64,000 bases of DNA from Emydura subglobosa (taxonomy: Eukaryota; Chordata; Testudines; Chelidae), in assembly GCA_007922225.1 (NCBI GenBank), contig ML679941.1:63154099-63218098 (forward strand), read 5' to 3'. The notes below the pieces were generated by a model that saw nothing but the letters and a program-made list of their open reading frames with translations, was not told the origin of the DNA and ran no database searches. Positions 32,831-43,894 of the stretch are shown here, piece by piece. The stretch's first letter is position 1. Every line of letters begins with the position of its first letter. The position numbers were made by a program, and so were the translations under genes.

Positions 32831-34290
32831 TAGAATCATAAAAATGTATGGCTGGGAGGGATCTCAAGAGGTCATAAAGTCCAGTCCCCTGTGCTAAGGC
32901 AGGACCAAATAAACCTAGGCCATCCCTGCAAGGCTTTTGTCCAACTTCTTCTTAAAAACCTCCCATAACTGAGAGTCTGCAATCTCCCTTGGAAGCCTAT
33001 TCCAGAGCTTAACTACCCTTGTAGTTAGAAAGTTTTTTCCTAATCTGCAGCAAGGGTGATTTGAGATTGGATATTAAGCCAATTCCTATTTGACCTATCT
33101 TCAGAGAATATGGAGAACAACTAATTGCTGTCTTCTTTACAACAGCCATCAATGTATTTGAAGACTATTCTCAGGTCCCCTGTCTTTTTTTCTGAAGACT
33201 AAACGTGCCCAGTTTTTTAACCTTTCTGGTAGGTCAGGTTTTTCTAAATTTTTTTATCATGTTTGTTGCTCTCCTCCGGACTCTCTCCGACTTGTCCACA
33301 TCTTAGTGTGTCATCCAGAACTGGACACAGTACTCCAGCTGAGGTCTGCTCAGTGCCAAGTAGAGTGGGACAACTATCTTCCATGCCTTATGTCTGACAT
33401 GCCTGTTAATAGACCATTGAATAATATAACCTTTTTTGCAACTGTATCACATTGTTTATTCACATTCAATTTGTGATACACCATATCACCCAGTTCGTTT
33501 TTAATAGTACTACCACCTAGCCAGTTATTTCCCATTTTGTAGCTGTGCATTTAATTTTTCCTTCCGAGGTATGGTACTTCGCCCTTATCTTGACTGAATT
33601 TCATCATGTTGATTTCAGGCCAATTCCTTAATTTGCCAAGGTCATTTTGCATACTAATCCTGTCCTCCAAGTGCTTGCAATCTCTCCCAGTTTGGTGTCA
33701 TTTGTGAATTTTATAAGCATACTCTCCAATTTATTATCCATGTCGTAATAAAAATATTGACTAGTCCTGGACCTGGACCTAACCTTAGAAAGGACCCCCA
33801 TTAGATAGGACTTCCCAATTAGACAACAAACCATTAATAACTACTTTTTGAGTGTGTTTTTTCAAAGAGTTGTGTACCTGCCTTATAGTAATTTCATCTA
33901 GGCCACATTTCCCTAGTTTGCTTTTGAGAATGTCATGTGGGACTGTGTCAAAAGCCTTACTAAAATCAAAGTGTATCATGTCGACTGCTTCTCCCCTATC
34001 CAGGAGGCCAGTAAGCGTGTCAGAGGGTATTTTTTTTGGTTTGGCATGTTTTGTTGTTGACAAATCCATGCTGGCTATTCCTTATTATCCTATTATCCCA
34101 TAGGTACTTCAAATTGATCGTTTAATAATGTTGTTCTGGTATCTTTCCAGGTATTGAAGTTAGGTTGACTGGTTTATGATTTCCTGGGTCCTCTTCATTC
34201 CTTTTTTTAAAGATACGTACTAGATTTGCCCTTCTCCTGTACTCTCAGACCTCACTTGTCTTCCATGAGTTCTCAAAGATAATTGCTAAT
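32831..34290 (-). mobile_element. CR1 LINE, 5'-truncated
   Basis: On the - strand the copy ends (32,831 side) with ...TTTTTATGATTCTA, the characteristic CR1 3' end. Just inside, the + strand shows GGCTGGGAGGGATCTCAAGA and GGTCATAAAGTCCAGTCCCC, typical of sauropsid CR1 3' regions. Upstream the - strand encodes part of the reverse transcriptase (separate entry). The 5' end fades near 34,290, so the endonuclease and ORF1 are missing, as is usual for LINE insertions made by incomplete target-primed reverse transcription. Many stops and frame changes show it is old. Confidence 0.9.
33590..34230 (-). pseudogene. CR1 reverse transcriptase fragment
   Basis: The - strand open stretch from 34,069 to 33,785 reads ...GLLDRGEAVDMIHFDFSKAF, including FDFSKAFDTVPH at 33,935-33,970, the catalytic motif A of non-LTR reverse transcriptases, followed by NGLLSNWEVLSNGGPF. 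The next block, in another frame, reads DMDNKLESMLIKFTNDTKLG. At 33,697-33,708 it gives F-T-N-D where active CR1-type enzymes carry two adjacent aspartates. The Gly-rich motif between them is disrupted by a frameshift near 33,785-33,800. Further toward the 3' end RPQLEYCVQFW is still recognisable. No function is possible; the enzyme would prime cDNA synthesis at the target site. Confidence 0.85.
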
Positions 34291-34328
34291 GGTATGTGTA
34301 CATGTGTACATTTACGCTAGGAGTTGGG

Positions 34329-34334
34329 GCGCGC

Positions 34335-34365
<31 letters not shown>

Positions 34366-34377
34366 CGCGCGCATATG
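34329..34377. repeat. Alternating purine-pyrimidine tract (GC/GT)n, Z-DNA candidate
   Basis: 49 bases alternate purine and pyrimidine without a break: a GCGCGC start, about 13 GT units, then GCGCGCGTGCGCGCGC and ATATG. It lies about 40 bp beyond the 5' end of the CR1 copy. Confidence 0.95.
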
Positions 34378-35794
34378 GGTATATTGTATGTTGCTTTAAA
34401 TCGCCCTCTATACTGTGAACAATTATTTCTGAGCTTTCTGTGATCACATTTCAGCCCCACACAGCTCTGAAACTTGTCAGATCGTTTTAAAAAAAGGAGG
34501 GATTTTTTTACTAAGACATTTTGCTCATACCCTAGCTGTGGCTATAGTTATAAGATACCTTCTTACAAACATGAAAGTCTATAGTACAGGAAAGTGTCAT
34601 GACCTTAAGGTCCCTTCAGTTGTTTTCAATAATAGTGCTGCCTTCCTCTTATTAAACCAAGAGTTTCAAATCTGCTTGAAGCTTCCTCACACCCTTCAAC
34701 ACTCTTAGGTTTACTGATATCTTCATGAATGTACTTTACTTCCTAACTCTACAAATGCCTTTGCTCTTATCATATAGTGGTAAGTTCCTCTTTCTCTGAT
34801 GGAGAGCCCTATAGAATAAGGAGTCCTGTACACATTCCTATTCAAGTTTTTGTCTTCTGGTATTCTGATGGATAGAATTTCTGTTTAGCTTTGGTCACAA
34901 AATTAGTAATTGATGTCAATGGGATTAATTGGTGATTGATAGTCAATTTTGTAATTGTGCTATGTACATCCTCCGTACACAGGAAACGCTGTGCTTGAAA
35001 AGGCCACACATCAATCCATTACAGTGTTTTGTCTCCTAAAGTAACATGAGGAGCACTTCAGAGGAAGGCGTTACATCCTTTGTAATACATCTAATTGTGC
35101 AATAAGGTTTATCCGTTTGGTGGCTGGCTGATGGGCTGAAATTTGAGGAACGACAGCCCCTGTAATTTTATCCAATCTAGTTTAATTTCAGATGTCATTT
35201 TTATTCATTTCATTCTAAACCATTTTAATCATTTGTCTAAATATCATGCAGGAATGAGCCCCACTCAATTATGTTTACGTCTCCTTCCAAAACCTCTTTT
35301 TATTTATGTGGAGGCCTCCCCACCTTAGTATTTGTTTGATTAGTTAGAAGATGGCTCTTTATTATTCTTACTAAATTTAGAAAGTTTTGTTTTATACTAT
35401 ATGTTTTCCCAGTAAAGTGTGGCTAGGGTAATAAACTAAATAAATCGGGCCTTTTACACTCTGTTTTGTAATTAGAGACATGGCTGGATACTCTGTTGCC
35501 CTGCATTTTATACAGTTAGTTTCACCAGTGCAAGGTGGGTACAAAATGCTACCATTCTACTTTGGCAGCATTTTACATCACTGCTGTGCTCCGTGTGTCT
35601 CTTGTTGTAAATCCCTGAACAAGGTTGGGGGCAATGGAGAGTAAGGCCCAGGGTGTAGTGGAGGACTCAGTTGTCCTTTTTTATGTAATTCAGTTTAGAG
35701 AAGGGAGAGAAGACGTGTATCTACAGTACTTGCCTTTTTAAGTCGTCGTCTGACAACACTTAACATCCAGTGATGTCTTAAGTATTATTGTGTT
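34378..35794. other. AT-rich non-coding stretch
   Basis: No gene or repeat recognised. Confidence 0.5.
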
Positions 35795-35880
35795 TGTTTA
35801 TTTATTTGTATATATTGTAGTCTCAGTCATGGGCCAGAGCCCCAACTGTGTACTGTGACAATACATAGCAAAAGCTGACT
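35795..35880 (-). mobile_element. SINE 3'-tail fragment, minus strand
   Basis: TTTATTTATTTGTATATATT followed by GTCATGGGCCAGAGCCCCAA is the reverse complement of the CCAACTGGGG...CTACAATACAAATAA-type tail seen at 5,748 and 40,380. Divergent. Confidence 0.4.
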
Positions 35881-35925
35881 TTACAGTGGCCATGTTCATA
35901 GTTCTCATACCACCTTCTTTGTAAG

Positions 35926-36113
35926 TTCCAGAGGGGTAGCCGTGTTAGTCTGTTTTTAGCAAAACAGCGAGAGTCCTATCAGACCTTAAAGACTAACACA
36001 TTTATTTGGGTATAAACTTTGGTGGGCAGAACCCACGTTGGTTCTACCCATGAAAGCTTATGCCCATATAAATTTTAGTCTTTAAGGTGCCACAGGACTC
36101 TTGCTGTTTTGCT
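35926..36113. mobile_element. Fold-back interspersed repeat ('GTAGCCGTGTTAGTCTG')
   Basis: The head GTTCCAGAGGGGTAGCCGTG plus TTAGTCTG is followed by a palindrome. The left arm (35,958-36,034) begins AGCAAAACAGCGAGAGTCCT and runs through TTAAAGACTAACACATTTAT. The right arm (36,037-36,113) is its reverse complement with scattered differences and contains TAGTCTTTAAGGTGCCACAG and GACTCTTGCTGTTTTGCT. The family is very common in turtles in my knowledge, often with this inverted-duplicate form. Non-coding; class uncertain. Confidence 0.7.
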
Positions 36114-36179
36114 GCTGCTTTGTGCATTTCCTAAGTTTCAAGTGTTAAATGGTAATATTTTTTAACTTTCCCCATGGGG

Positions 36180-37100
36180 AGATTTCCACCACTATTCCAC
36201 TTCCATTTTACCAATCATTTTCACTGCCCTTCTCTAATCCTCCTTTCTTTGTGCTATATCCCTTTTAGATGAAGTGACCAAAGCTGAATGCATTAAGATG
36301 AAAGCCTGCCATTGATTTAGTAAATGGCACTATAATACTTTTTGTATTTTCTGATCCTTTAATTTAGCCTAATACCTTAGCCATTGCTTTAGTCCCAACT
36401 ATATAGAGTAGATACCTTGGAAAAGATTATCCTTTCACATGCTCAGTTTTTACACTAATAACTGCATATATTTCAATATTTTACACACCTGCTCAAGTAA
36501 GAGGAGAGTCAGGCCATTTGATGATACCATATGCAACAGGGCCCAGACCTTTTGACTGAAAGATTACAACTAGCTGTGTACAAAGTTTAAATTGCTCTGC
36601 CAATGCACATGTCTTGCATTTGCCTAAGTAAAATGTATTTGCCTTCAAATTTAGGTTTGGTTAGGTGCTTTAGGAGAACCATGCAATCCTCCCTTGTTTT
36701 GACTAATTTAAATAATCCAGTGCCATCAGCATTTTTCCATCTCCTCCAGATCGTTGTTAAATGCATTGAACAGCGCAAGTCCTAGCACAGCTCCCTGGGG
36801 CACCCCACTATTAACCTCTGTCCATGCTGAGAATTGGCCACTTACTTTCTTTCATTTCCTATCTCTTGACTAACTTTCAGGCTATCACAGAACTTTACTT
36901 TTTACAGTGTGGTTATCCATATTTTTAACAGCCTCTGGTGCATGACTTTTAAGCTATATTCACTAATTCTCCTTTATCCATTATTTTCTTAACTCTCCCA
37001 GAGTTCTAATGGCTTATAGAGGCAATATTTCACTTGCAGAAGCTATACTACTTTTTAAAATCACTGTAATACTCATCAAAATAGTATATATCTCCATGTA
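36180..37100 (-). mobile_element. Older CR1-like LINE fragment
   Basis: On the - strand 36,860-36,700 translates in part as VNSGVPQGAVLGLALFNAF and NNDLEE, the GVPQG motif block of CR1/L3-type reverse transcriptases. The + strand complement reads CTCCCTGGGGCACCCCACTA. The 36,200-36,300 part (CCTTTTAGATGAAGTGACCA, AAGCTGAATGCATTAAGATG) aligns in pattern with the 3' region of the CR1 at 33,310, and 36,960-37,060 with the upstream RT part. It is much more diverged than the copy at 32,831, and its boundaries are approximate. Confidence 0.65.
36700..36870 (-). pseudogene. CR1-like RT motif remnant (GVPQG block)
   Basis: Only about 50 codons are readable: GVPQGAVLG and NDLEE, then frame changes. 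The 63-codon open frame at 36,587-36,778 on the - strand includes DGTGLFKLVK, which corresponds to the region after the catalytic aspartates. The aspartate pair itself is not intact. Confidence 0.6.
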
Positions 37101-37207
37101 CTATATATCTCATGGTCCTCAACATCTAGTTATTTTTCACTTGTAAGTGTACTACATCTTAAGCCATAACACAAAGGGTAAGCAAAAATTGCTAATCAAG
37201 TAGCAGC

Positions 37208-37744
37208 TGTCTGGGAGTGAAGGATGCAGCCAGAATTTTTCTGTTGTACATGTAACACTGATGTTCCTTTTACTCTATATAATGCCCAGTGGGCCAAGGT
37301 GGGCTGGAGTGGGCAGTCCAGGGCAACAGTCAAGTGTGCATATGTGATCTGATGGCCAGGAGGTCGTTTGGTATCAGAGGCAGTCAAGGCAATGGTCAGA
37401 GTTCTTGCAGAGGTCAGTAATGGGAAGATCCAATCCCAGGGGATGGGTCAGCAGGTTAGGGGGGTGAGGTTGGATGAGGCAGCATGGCAACAACATAGGG
37501 TCAGGTGAGGAGATAGGACAAGGCAGCAACTGCAGCTCTGGCTCTTCTTCTAGTTGAGGTCTTTATATGCCCAGTGAGACTGCTGCCTGTCCATCCAATC
37601 AGGAGTTGGACTGCTATACGTCTGTGGGCTTTTAGCACTAAGGCTGTGGGTCTGGAGCAGTGGTTCAGTGAACTGATGTGGCACAGCAGGTAAGGATGCT
37701 GCCTAGGACCTGTTGCGCATCAGTTCAATATCAGGGTCCTGACA
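37208..37744 (-). promoter_or_regulatory. Promoter-like block, possible solo LTR (weak)
   Basis: Read on the - strand the block starts TGTCAGGACCC at 37,744 and could end ...CTCCCAGACA near 37,208, giving TG...CA ends. Internally the - strand has CTGATTGGATGG (inverted CCAAT box, about 37,593-37,604) and GGCATATAAAGACC (TATA-like, about 37,558-37,571), about 30 bp apart. No target duplication was found and I do not recognise the family. It may instead be an unrelated G-rich repeat. No coding remnant of an LTR element lies next to it. Confidence 0.3.
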
Positions 37745-40165
37745 CTTTAGTTACTACACAGGAGAAAAAAATGTCAAATTACTGTGTGTGTGTAGTAGTA
37801 GTTCTTCAGTCATAATTGTACAAGGCAAATAAGTTTCAGTTAGTTGAAAGAGGATTGAAATTTCCTCCTGAAGGAAACTTCATGCATATAAATTATCCAT
37901 GAATCAAAGACCTTCCCACCTGCATCTAGTTAATCAAACACATTTGAAGTAATAAAATAGTGTTTGTTTTAAAATATACTGCAGTTGTTCACAATGTGTG
38001 TCTTGTGTAGCATTCCTGTTGCTATATCATTCATAGTACACAATACATCCTCCCATATTAGTTACTTTAATTGCCAATGAAGGTTTTTGAGATATTGGAT
38101 CTCATTCTCATAGCTCTTACTTTTGATTTGCTCAGGTGTGAGATTGGAATAGGAATTCTTATCCAGGTTATAATTCATAAGGAGGCTTTCTGTGTGAAAA
38201 GGAATATCTTTATAACTTGGGTATAAAAATAGTAAGTTCCAGAGTTGGTATGCAGAAAAAAAAGGTTGTTTATTACTTTTGATATGAATCCATTTTAAAG
38301 ATGTCTTTTTTTTATTGCTTTAGAGAACTGTGTTAAAAATGTTTCAACAACATTGCAATTTTTGCTATTTCAGAAGTGTCAAATGTGTGTCTCAAGTATA
38401 TTTTGATTTAATTCTTAACATGTTTTCCCCATACTATACTGTGGTGTCCATTATGTTTATATTTCAGAAATCATAGGCAGTAATTAAGCTAGAATAGAGC
38501 TTCTTACGTGTAAGCATGGTGTTACTGTATACCCGCACATTATTGTCTTAATATTAGGAATTGTAATTATTAATTGTATGTAAAATGTGCCAAAGCGTGC
38601 TAGATGCTTAGCTTGCACAGAAAGTTTCAATTGTTGTTTCTGCTTCTACACTAGATATGATGAGAGGAGGAAATAAAGCCGTGGGAAGAGAATGAGATGA
38701 GGAAATATGAGGGTTAATGTCAAGAAGATCATGCAGTTAGATTGATTAAGTGTAAATTTTGGTTCCACTATTTTAAATGTGCATATTTAAATGTGGGGAG
38801 GGGGGTGCACGTGTGTGTGCGCATGTTATATTCAAACTTTGGAAACGTGTTTGTGTATGTGTGTTGCATTTAAAAAAAATCTTTTTGTAAAAGGTTCTGT
38901 GTACTAAAATAAAGAAAATACTGCAAGAATAGAAGAAACTTTAACTGGAACCATTTTGTGTATTGATACAATAATAAACATTACAGTTGACTCTTCTTAC
39001 AGGCATGGAAGAAGGGAGTTTAAGGAGGAACTTGTTGGCCTTAAGCAGGTGATATTAAATGTCAGTGAGAAAAGATTTCTGTAAAGTGGGATACCCAGGT
39101 GGTGCATGAGCCTTTCTTTAGGGGAGGCTATGGAGGTCCGGAAGCTCCCTAGGACTGTGGCCCTGCCCCTGCGAGGCCCTGCCCCTCTTTTCCCTCTGAG
39201 GCCCTATCTTCACTCTGCTGCTAAGCCCTGCCACAGGGCTCTCTCTGCTCCTTCAGGCTCCTTACTGTCCCTTTCTCATGCCCCCATGGTAGGTAGATAC
39301 TTCTTCCACAAACTAGAATATTTGCAGCACAGCACTGCTTTCACTCATATGGACACTGTCTAGAGAGACACAAAGATTGTGGGGTACTACACACCTAGGA
39401 TCTGTGGTTTAACATAGCACCATTTACAACTTTTTGAAGAATCAGTGACGTTACTAGGTGCTCAGATACCCTAGTGAGGGATGTGGTATGGAAACCTGAA
39501 GGGAATAGAGTTGAATTAAAATGAGGCTGAATTCTTGGGCATTGAATTGGAAACAAGGAAAGCTGTTTAAAGTACAACTGTGCAAATAAACAACTTTTCA
39601 ATTCCATGGCTAAACCAAAAAATAAATGAAAACATGTGGTTCGGAGCAACCCAAAAGGAAAGTTTGATTTTTCTGACAAAATGAATAAGTTGAAAAAAAC
39701 GTTGTTTTGGGTCAAAAGGGTTTTATAAGCTTTGATCTTTTTTAAATAGTTCTTCTTAAAAATTGAGTAATGTTCAAAAACTAAACAGCGTTCTGAAATG
39801 AAAAGCTGTAAAATTACATTTCAGAAATACTATTTTTCATCATGTCTGAAATTAATTTATTTTAAAATGATCCATACAGTTCACTGAAATTGACCCAAAT
39901 TCAAAAAGTGGTTTTGATCAACCCAAATCTGCAACTTTCAGTGGGGAAAAAAAAAATGATTTGCACGAAAAAGGCACCTAGCTCTACTTTAAAGCTTACT
40001 AAAACTGACTGCAAATCTTTAACAATTCCAGTAATTTGGTCAAAAACTGAAGTTCTGTGATGGTCTTTAAATTATCTTTGTAAGCCACACATGCACGTTT
40101 GCATTTAAATTTCTGTATCATTGCTCCTTAAGTATCCCCAGAAATAAAACAAATGTAGCACATTC
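37745..40165. other. AT-rich non-coding stretch
   Basis: A G/T-rich patch at 38,793-38,865 includes GTGCACGTGTGTGTGCGCAT. A short C/T-rich patch at 39,130-39,280 (CTGCCCCTGCGAGGCCCTGC) may be a repeat fragment. No gene recognised. Confidence 0.45.
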
Positions 40166-40385
40166 TGGCAGAAGTGTAGTGGGTAGGGTACTCAACCGGG
40201 TGATCTGATTTCTAATAGTACTTATCTGTTATGAAACCTTGGGCACTTCACTTTGCCTCCGTTTCCTTCCGTTGTCTGGTTTGTCTATTTAGACTGTAAA
40301 CTCTTCAGGGAGAGACCAGCGCCTAGCACAATACAGCTCTATCTCAGTTAGAGCCTCCAGGTGCAACTGCCGTACAAATAATTCT
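40166..40385 (+). mobile_element. MIR-like SINE with 3' tail, near full length
   Basis: It has a tRNA-like head (GTGGGTAGGGTACTCAACCG), a core around CCTTGGGCACTTCACTTTGC and CTCCGTTTCC, and a tail AGACTGTAAACTCTTCAGGG, GCGCCTAGCACAATACAGCT, ending GCCGTACAAATAAT. Of the window's copies of this family it shows head, core and tail most completely. Such SINEs are transcribed by RNA polymerase III from the head; the A and B boxes are degenerate here. Confidence 0.7.
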
Positions 40386-40939
40386 GTTACAATAAACATC
40401 TGAAAAATGCATTAAGCCACATATTTTTTTTAATACCATAGGCAGCCTGAGATTAGTAATCATTTCTAAATACAGATTAATCAAACCAGCACCCTCCAGG
40501 TGTAAATTGAGACTTTCTCTACATATACATGGAAAAAGAAAAAAATCCTATGAACAGGCATGTGGCAGTAGGCCCAACATCTCTTTATTTTTGTCTTAAT
40601 CAATGTGAAGTTTGTGTATGTATAAAAACGTTGTCATTTGTAATTCAGTATGTCACCTGGGGGCTGACAAGCTTAATGAATTTCTTCTCTTAGTACTTCA
40701 TTATTTAAAGTATCTCTCTATCTCACAGCAAATCTTACTGGTCAAGTATAGGCTAAGATGAACAGAGTGTTATCATCTAGCATCAATCCAATTTGCCCAC
40801 TGCACATCACAGTCATTATGTTGCCCCAACGATATAATGATACAGAAAAGAAATGGTATCAGCTACGTATAGCCCAAAGGACCATCAGCGTATACAGAGA
40901 AATAAACAAACGGAATGTGTGCAAGAGATCCCACCACCA
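40386..40939. other. AT-rich non-coding stretch
   Basis: Nothing recognised. Confidence 0.5.
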
Positions 40940-41560
40940 TGGGTGGTGCATATAAGAGGCTTGGGGAGGCTGAGCATCCCCAAAATAAAAAAGGCTGGCC
41001 ATGCAGGGGGCAAATACCAGATGCAGCGTATCTCACCTCCTTTTGGAGGTTTGCCAGCCGCTGCTTTGGCACCAGGCACCACCCAAGAGTGCTAGAAGCT
41101 CCCTTAAAGTGGGGGAGCCAGCAGTGCCCGGACCGTGGCCCTGCACCCACTTGGCCTTTTCCCCCAAGACCCCAGCCCCACTCACCCTCTTCTTCCCTGC
41201 CTGCCCCCTGAGTGGCGTTCTGACGCTGGCTGCCTGCAAGTACATCTCTGGGGTGTCTGTGGTTCTGTGCTTGGCCCAGAGGGGCGGGGTGGTGTCAGCA
41301 CAGCTGCAGGCACAGCCCAGAGGCCTGTGCCCAGCAGCTCCCCTTGGCGCTGGCATGGGGAGGTGGCACTTCCCTGGGAGCCCAGCGGACCCCTCCGCGG
41401 TGGGACCCCTCGGTGCTGCAAGGGGAAGCAGAGGCAGCCATGGAGCTCGTGCCTTCCGAGGACCAGCTCCTGTTTAACCTGAGCTCCCTGGACAGCTGCA
41501 CCCTGGACCCGCCCTGCCTCCCCTGGCTGCAGCACAGGCCTCTCCCAGGGAAGCCCAAGA
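40940..41560. other. GC-rich, CpG-poor island of unknown origin
   Basis: About 600 bp clearly GC-richer than both flanks. By eye it contains only about a dozen CpG, so it is not a classical CpG-island promoter; CpG-depleted repeats or retrocopies look like this. Many overlapping open frames on both strands are a composition effect. One is singled out in the next entry. Confidence 0.5.
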
Positions 41561-41565
41561 GATGA
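41440..41565 (+). CDS. Hypothetical short ORF in strong Kozak context (doubtful)
   Basis: GCAGCCATGGAGC puts the ATG at 41,440 in an excellent Kozak setting. The frame runs 41 codons (MELVPSEDQLLFNLSSLDSC, then a Cys/Pro-rich stretch ending PGKPKR) to TGA at 41,563. The amino-acid mix is not low-complexity, unlike other open frames in the window, but I recognise no family. There is no matching splice donor at its end. It could be a piece of a retrocopied gene, part of a repeat, or chance. Confidence 0.15.
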   Translation: MELVPSEDQLLFNLSSLDSCTLDPPCLPWLQHRPLPGKPKR

Positions 41566-43166
41566 GCCCTCTCTAGCAGGGGAACTTCAGCAATGTGGAG
41601 GGAAATCTTCCTTGCCTAATGGCAGGATTCTAACAGGCCCCAAGAATCCCTTCAGGCATGTGAAGGCTGAACTGAAATAAATGGGAGGGATAACTGCTGA
41701 ACTGATTAGCATAGTGTTGTGCTTCAGAACAAGCTTATTTAAGGAGATTTTAACCCTGGTGCTTCCTTCATCAGAATACGAATCTGTCTCCTCTGCTTTT
41801 ATCTTCAGTTTAAGGTTCAAGCATTTGGTGGCTTTTTTTTTTTTTTTTTAAAAGCTTTGTGTCCTTTATCTCCATCATGGCTTTACGGTCTCAGGAGGCG
41901 GTACTGCAGGTCTTTTCACTTGTCCCTGCTGCTGTCCCCATTGAAGATGGATAATTGACCATATATGACTCCAGGTCTCAGTGGCTGCTTCACAACTTGA
42001 GCTGGTATGTGGGGCAGAGCACAGTCCCTCATTTGTTAAGCTATTACAAGCTCCCTGGACATGGACTCTCTCTGCAAAGCCTTTGTCTGCCCCTGTTCAC
42101 TGACTGCCACTGAAATTTGGCCTACCCTTTGTTTCTGTTGAAAGCTATGAATGGGCACATTTCCTCCACCCAACCCTCCGACATCCCTGCAAAAAATAAT
42201 TCTGTATCTCCTCATAAAAAACTGTATTCAGGCGGATCATTCACTAGACAGTGACATTTTGTAAGTTGGGGCAGGAAAGGAGCTACTGTTCTGAACCAAA
42301 ACAGTCTCTCCTATAGGCTAGAATGCATTGAGTTTATTTAAAAGTACTATAGGGCTGCACCTATAGCTTCTCTTCTGTGGTATTGACCAGATAGAAGAAT
42401 ACTTGCTACTTTATTGAAGAATTAAATAAGAGAATTTAAAAATGAATTGCAACATTGTTAATTTTTCATGTTGTTCTAAGTCATGGCTGAAAAGGCAGAG
42501 AAGAAACCCTGAAATAAAAAATTAAATAAACTCAGAGAATAGTTTTCTTGTTTAAAAAAGGAGCTTACAGAAATAGTTTTAGCTGATTACTCAAAAAGCT
42601 TGTTCATGTGAAGCAAAGAGAGTTGCTACCCATAGCCACTGATTTACAAGCTTCTGCTTACAAATGCAAATTGGCAGTAAAAGTCTCTCTCTCAATGCTC
42701 TCTGTGTTGTGTTGAGTGCATGTTAATTCTGATGACACTGAAAAGTTAGTTTTAGTTTTCCTCCACCTGCCTCCTTTTTACAGAGGCTGTCAAGAGTACT
42801 GTGTAAAAAATACAGTGCATCAGAAGCATCTTGCTCAGTGTTTAAACAAGATTTAGTGTAACAACTAAGGTAGGCTGCCATTAAAAACATTAGTGGCTTG
42901 GCAAGGTGGGCTCCTGGTTATATTTCATAAGCAAGGAGAGAGCTGGTTTGTCAGACAGCTGGAATGGAATGTGGAGACAAGATTAGATCTATGTTAATAA
43001 TAATCTCTAAATGTTAAATAAACTTTGGTGTAATGGAAATTTAGTCCCCATAGCTTCTGGAAATGCTAATTCTAAGTGGTATGCAATTCAAAGCCACCAG
43101 TAATATTTATGAATATAGTTGATACAACACAATCAAATATTTACAGTTCTTCTACTGTATGGTAAG
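41561..43166. other. AT-rich non-coding stretch
   Basis: A 17-T run lies at 41,833-41,849. No gene or repeat recognised. Confidence 0.5.
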
Positions 43167-43320
43167 GGTCCAATCCTATGAGGTGCTGTGACTGAATGCA
43201 AGGTACTGTGCATCTCCTACAGGGTTCTGAGCACTACTCAACTCCTAACAAATACAGTGAAGTTAAAGTCACTCTGTACCCTTCATGAGGTGCATTACTA
43301 CACAGGATAGTATCTAGCCA
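43167..43320. repeat. Palindromic short repeat fragment
   Basis: GGTCCAATCCTATGAGGTGC at the left is echoed inverted by GAGGTGCATTACTACACAGG-type sequence at the right. CTGAGCACTACTCAACTCCT lies between. Degenerate member of the fold-back repeats of this window. Confidence 0.4.
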
Positions 43321-43640
43321 ATCCTAAAGCCCCTAACTTCTTTTGCAATGGCTAATTATATTGAGCTGTTGATATTTTAAATGGAGAATTGGGTTCAAAG
43401 CCTAGCTGTTTGCTGACCTAGCTGATTTGTTATCAGTTTTTGTTTTCATACTGTAATGTTAATTAACTAGGGTCCCTAGGTCTTGGCTCCAGTTCAAGTC
43501 AATGTCAAAATCCCATTGGCTTCAGTGATGTTAGGATCAGGCTCTTGTTAAGGCTGTCTCAGCACGTCTGTTTTGACCTTAAAAAGTGAAGTAACCCTTA
43601 AAATAATGTGGAAGTGACAGCCTTGCCAGTACCTTTTATT

Positions 43641-43641
<1 letters not shown>

Positions 43642-43688
<47 letters not shown>
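43642..43688. repeat. (GA)n microsatellite
   Basis: About 23 uninterrupted AG/GA units. A homopurine mirror repeat, so triplex (H-DNA) formation is possible. Confidence 0.95.
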
Positions 43689-43691
<3 letters not shown>

Positions 43692-43894
43692 CTAACAAAA
43701 CTGAATTGTCTTTCTGTGTAAGAAGCAACAAAAAGGTATAAGAAAGAGAGAGGAGATATAAATAATGAAACAGAAGTTCTATTTTGAAAAGCATGCCAGC
43801 ATCTTTGACTATTTTGACTCGTGATTTCCTGCTGCAGTGCTTTTCATATTGTTTTAATTATATCTGTACATTCAAAATGAACTATCTATCCAAG

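Noticed and set aside
41001..41558. Several 87- to 158-codon frames on both strands
   Set aside because: All overlap in one GC-rich island, where stop codons are rare; none shows a conserved motif. Only the Kozak-context frame is mentioned, with low confidence.
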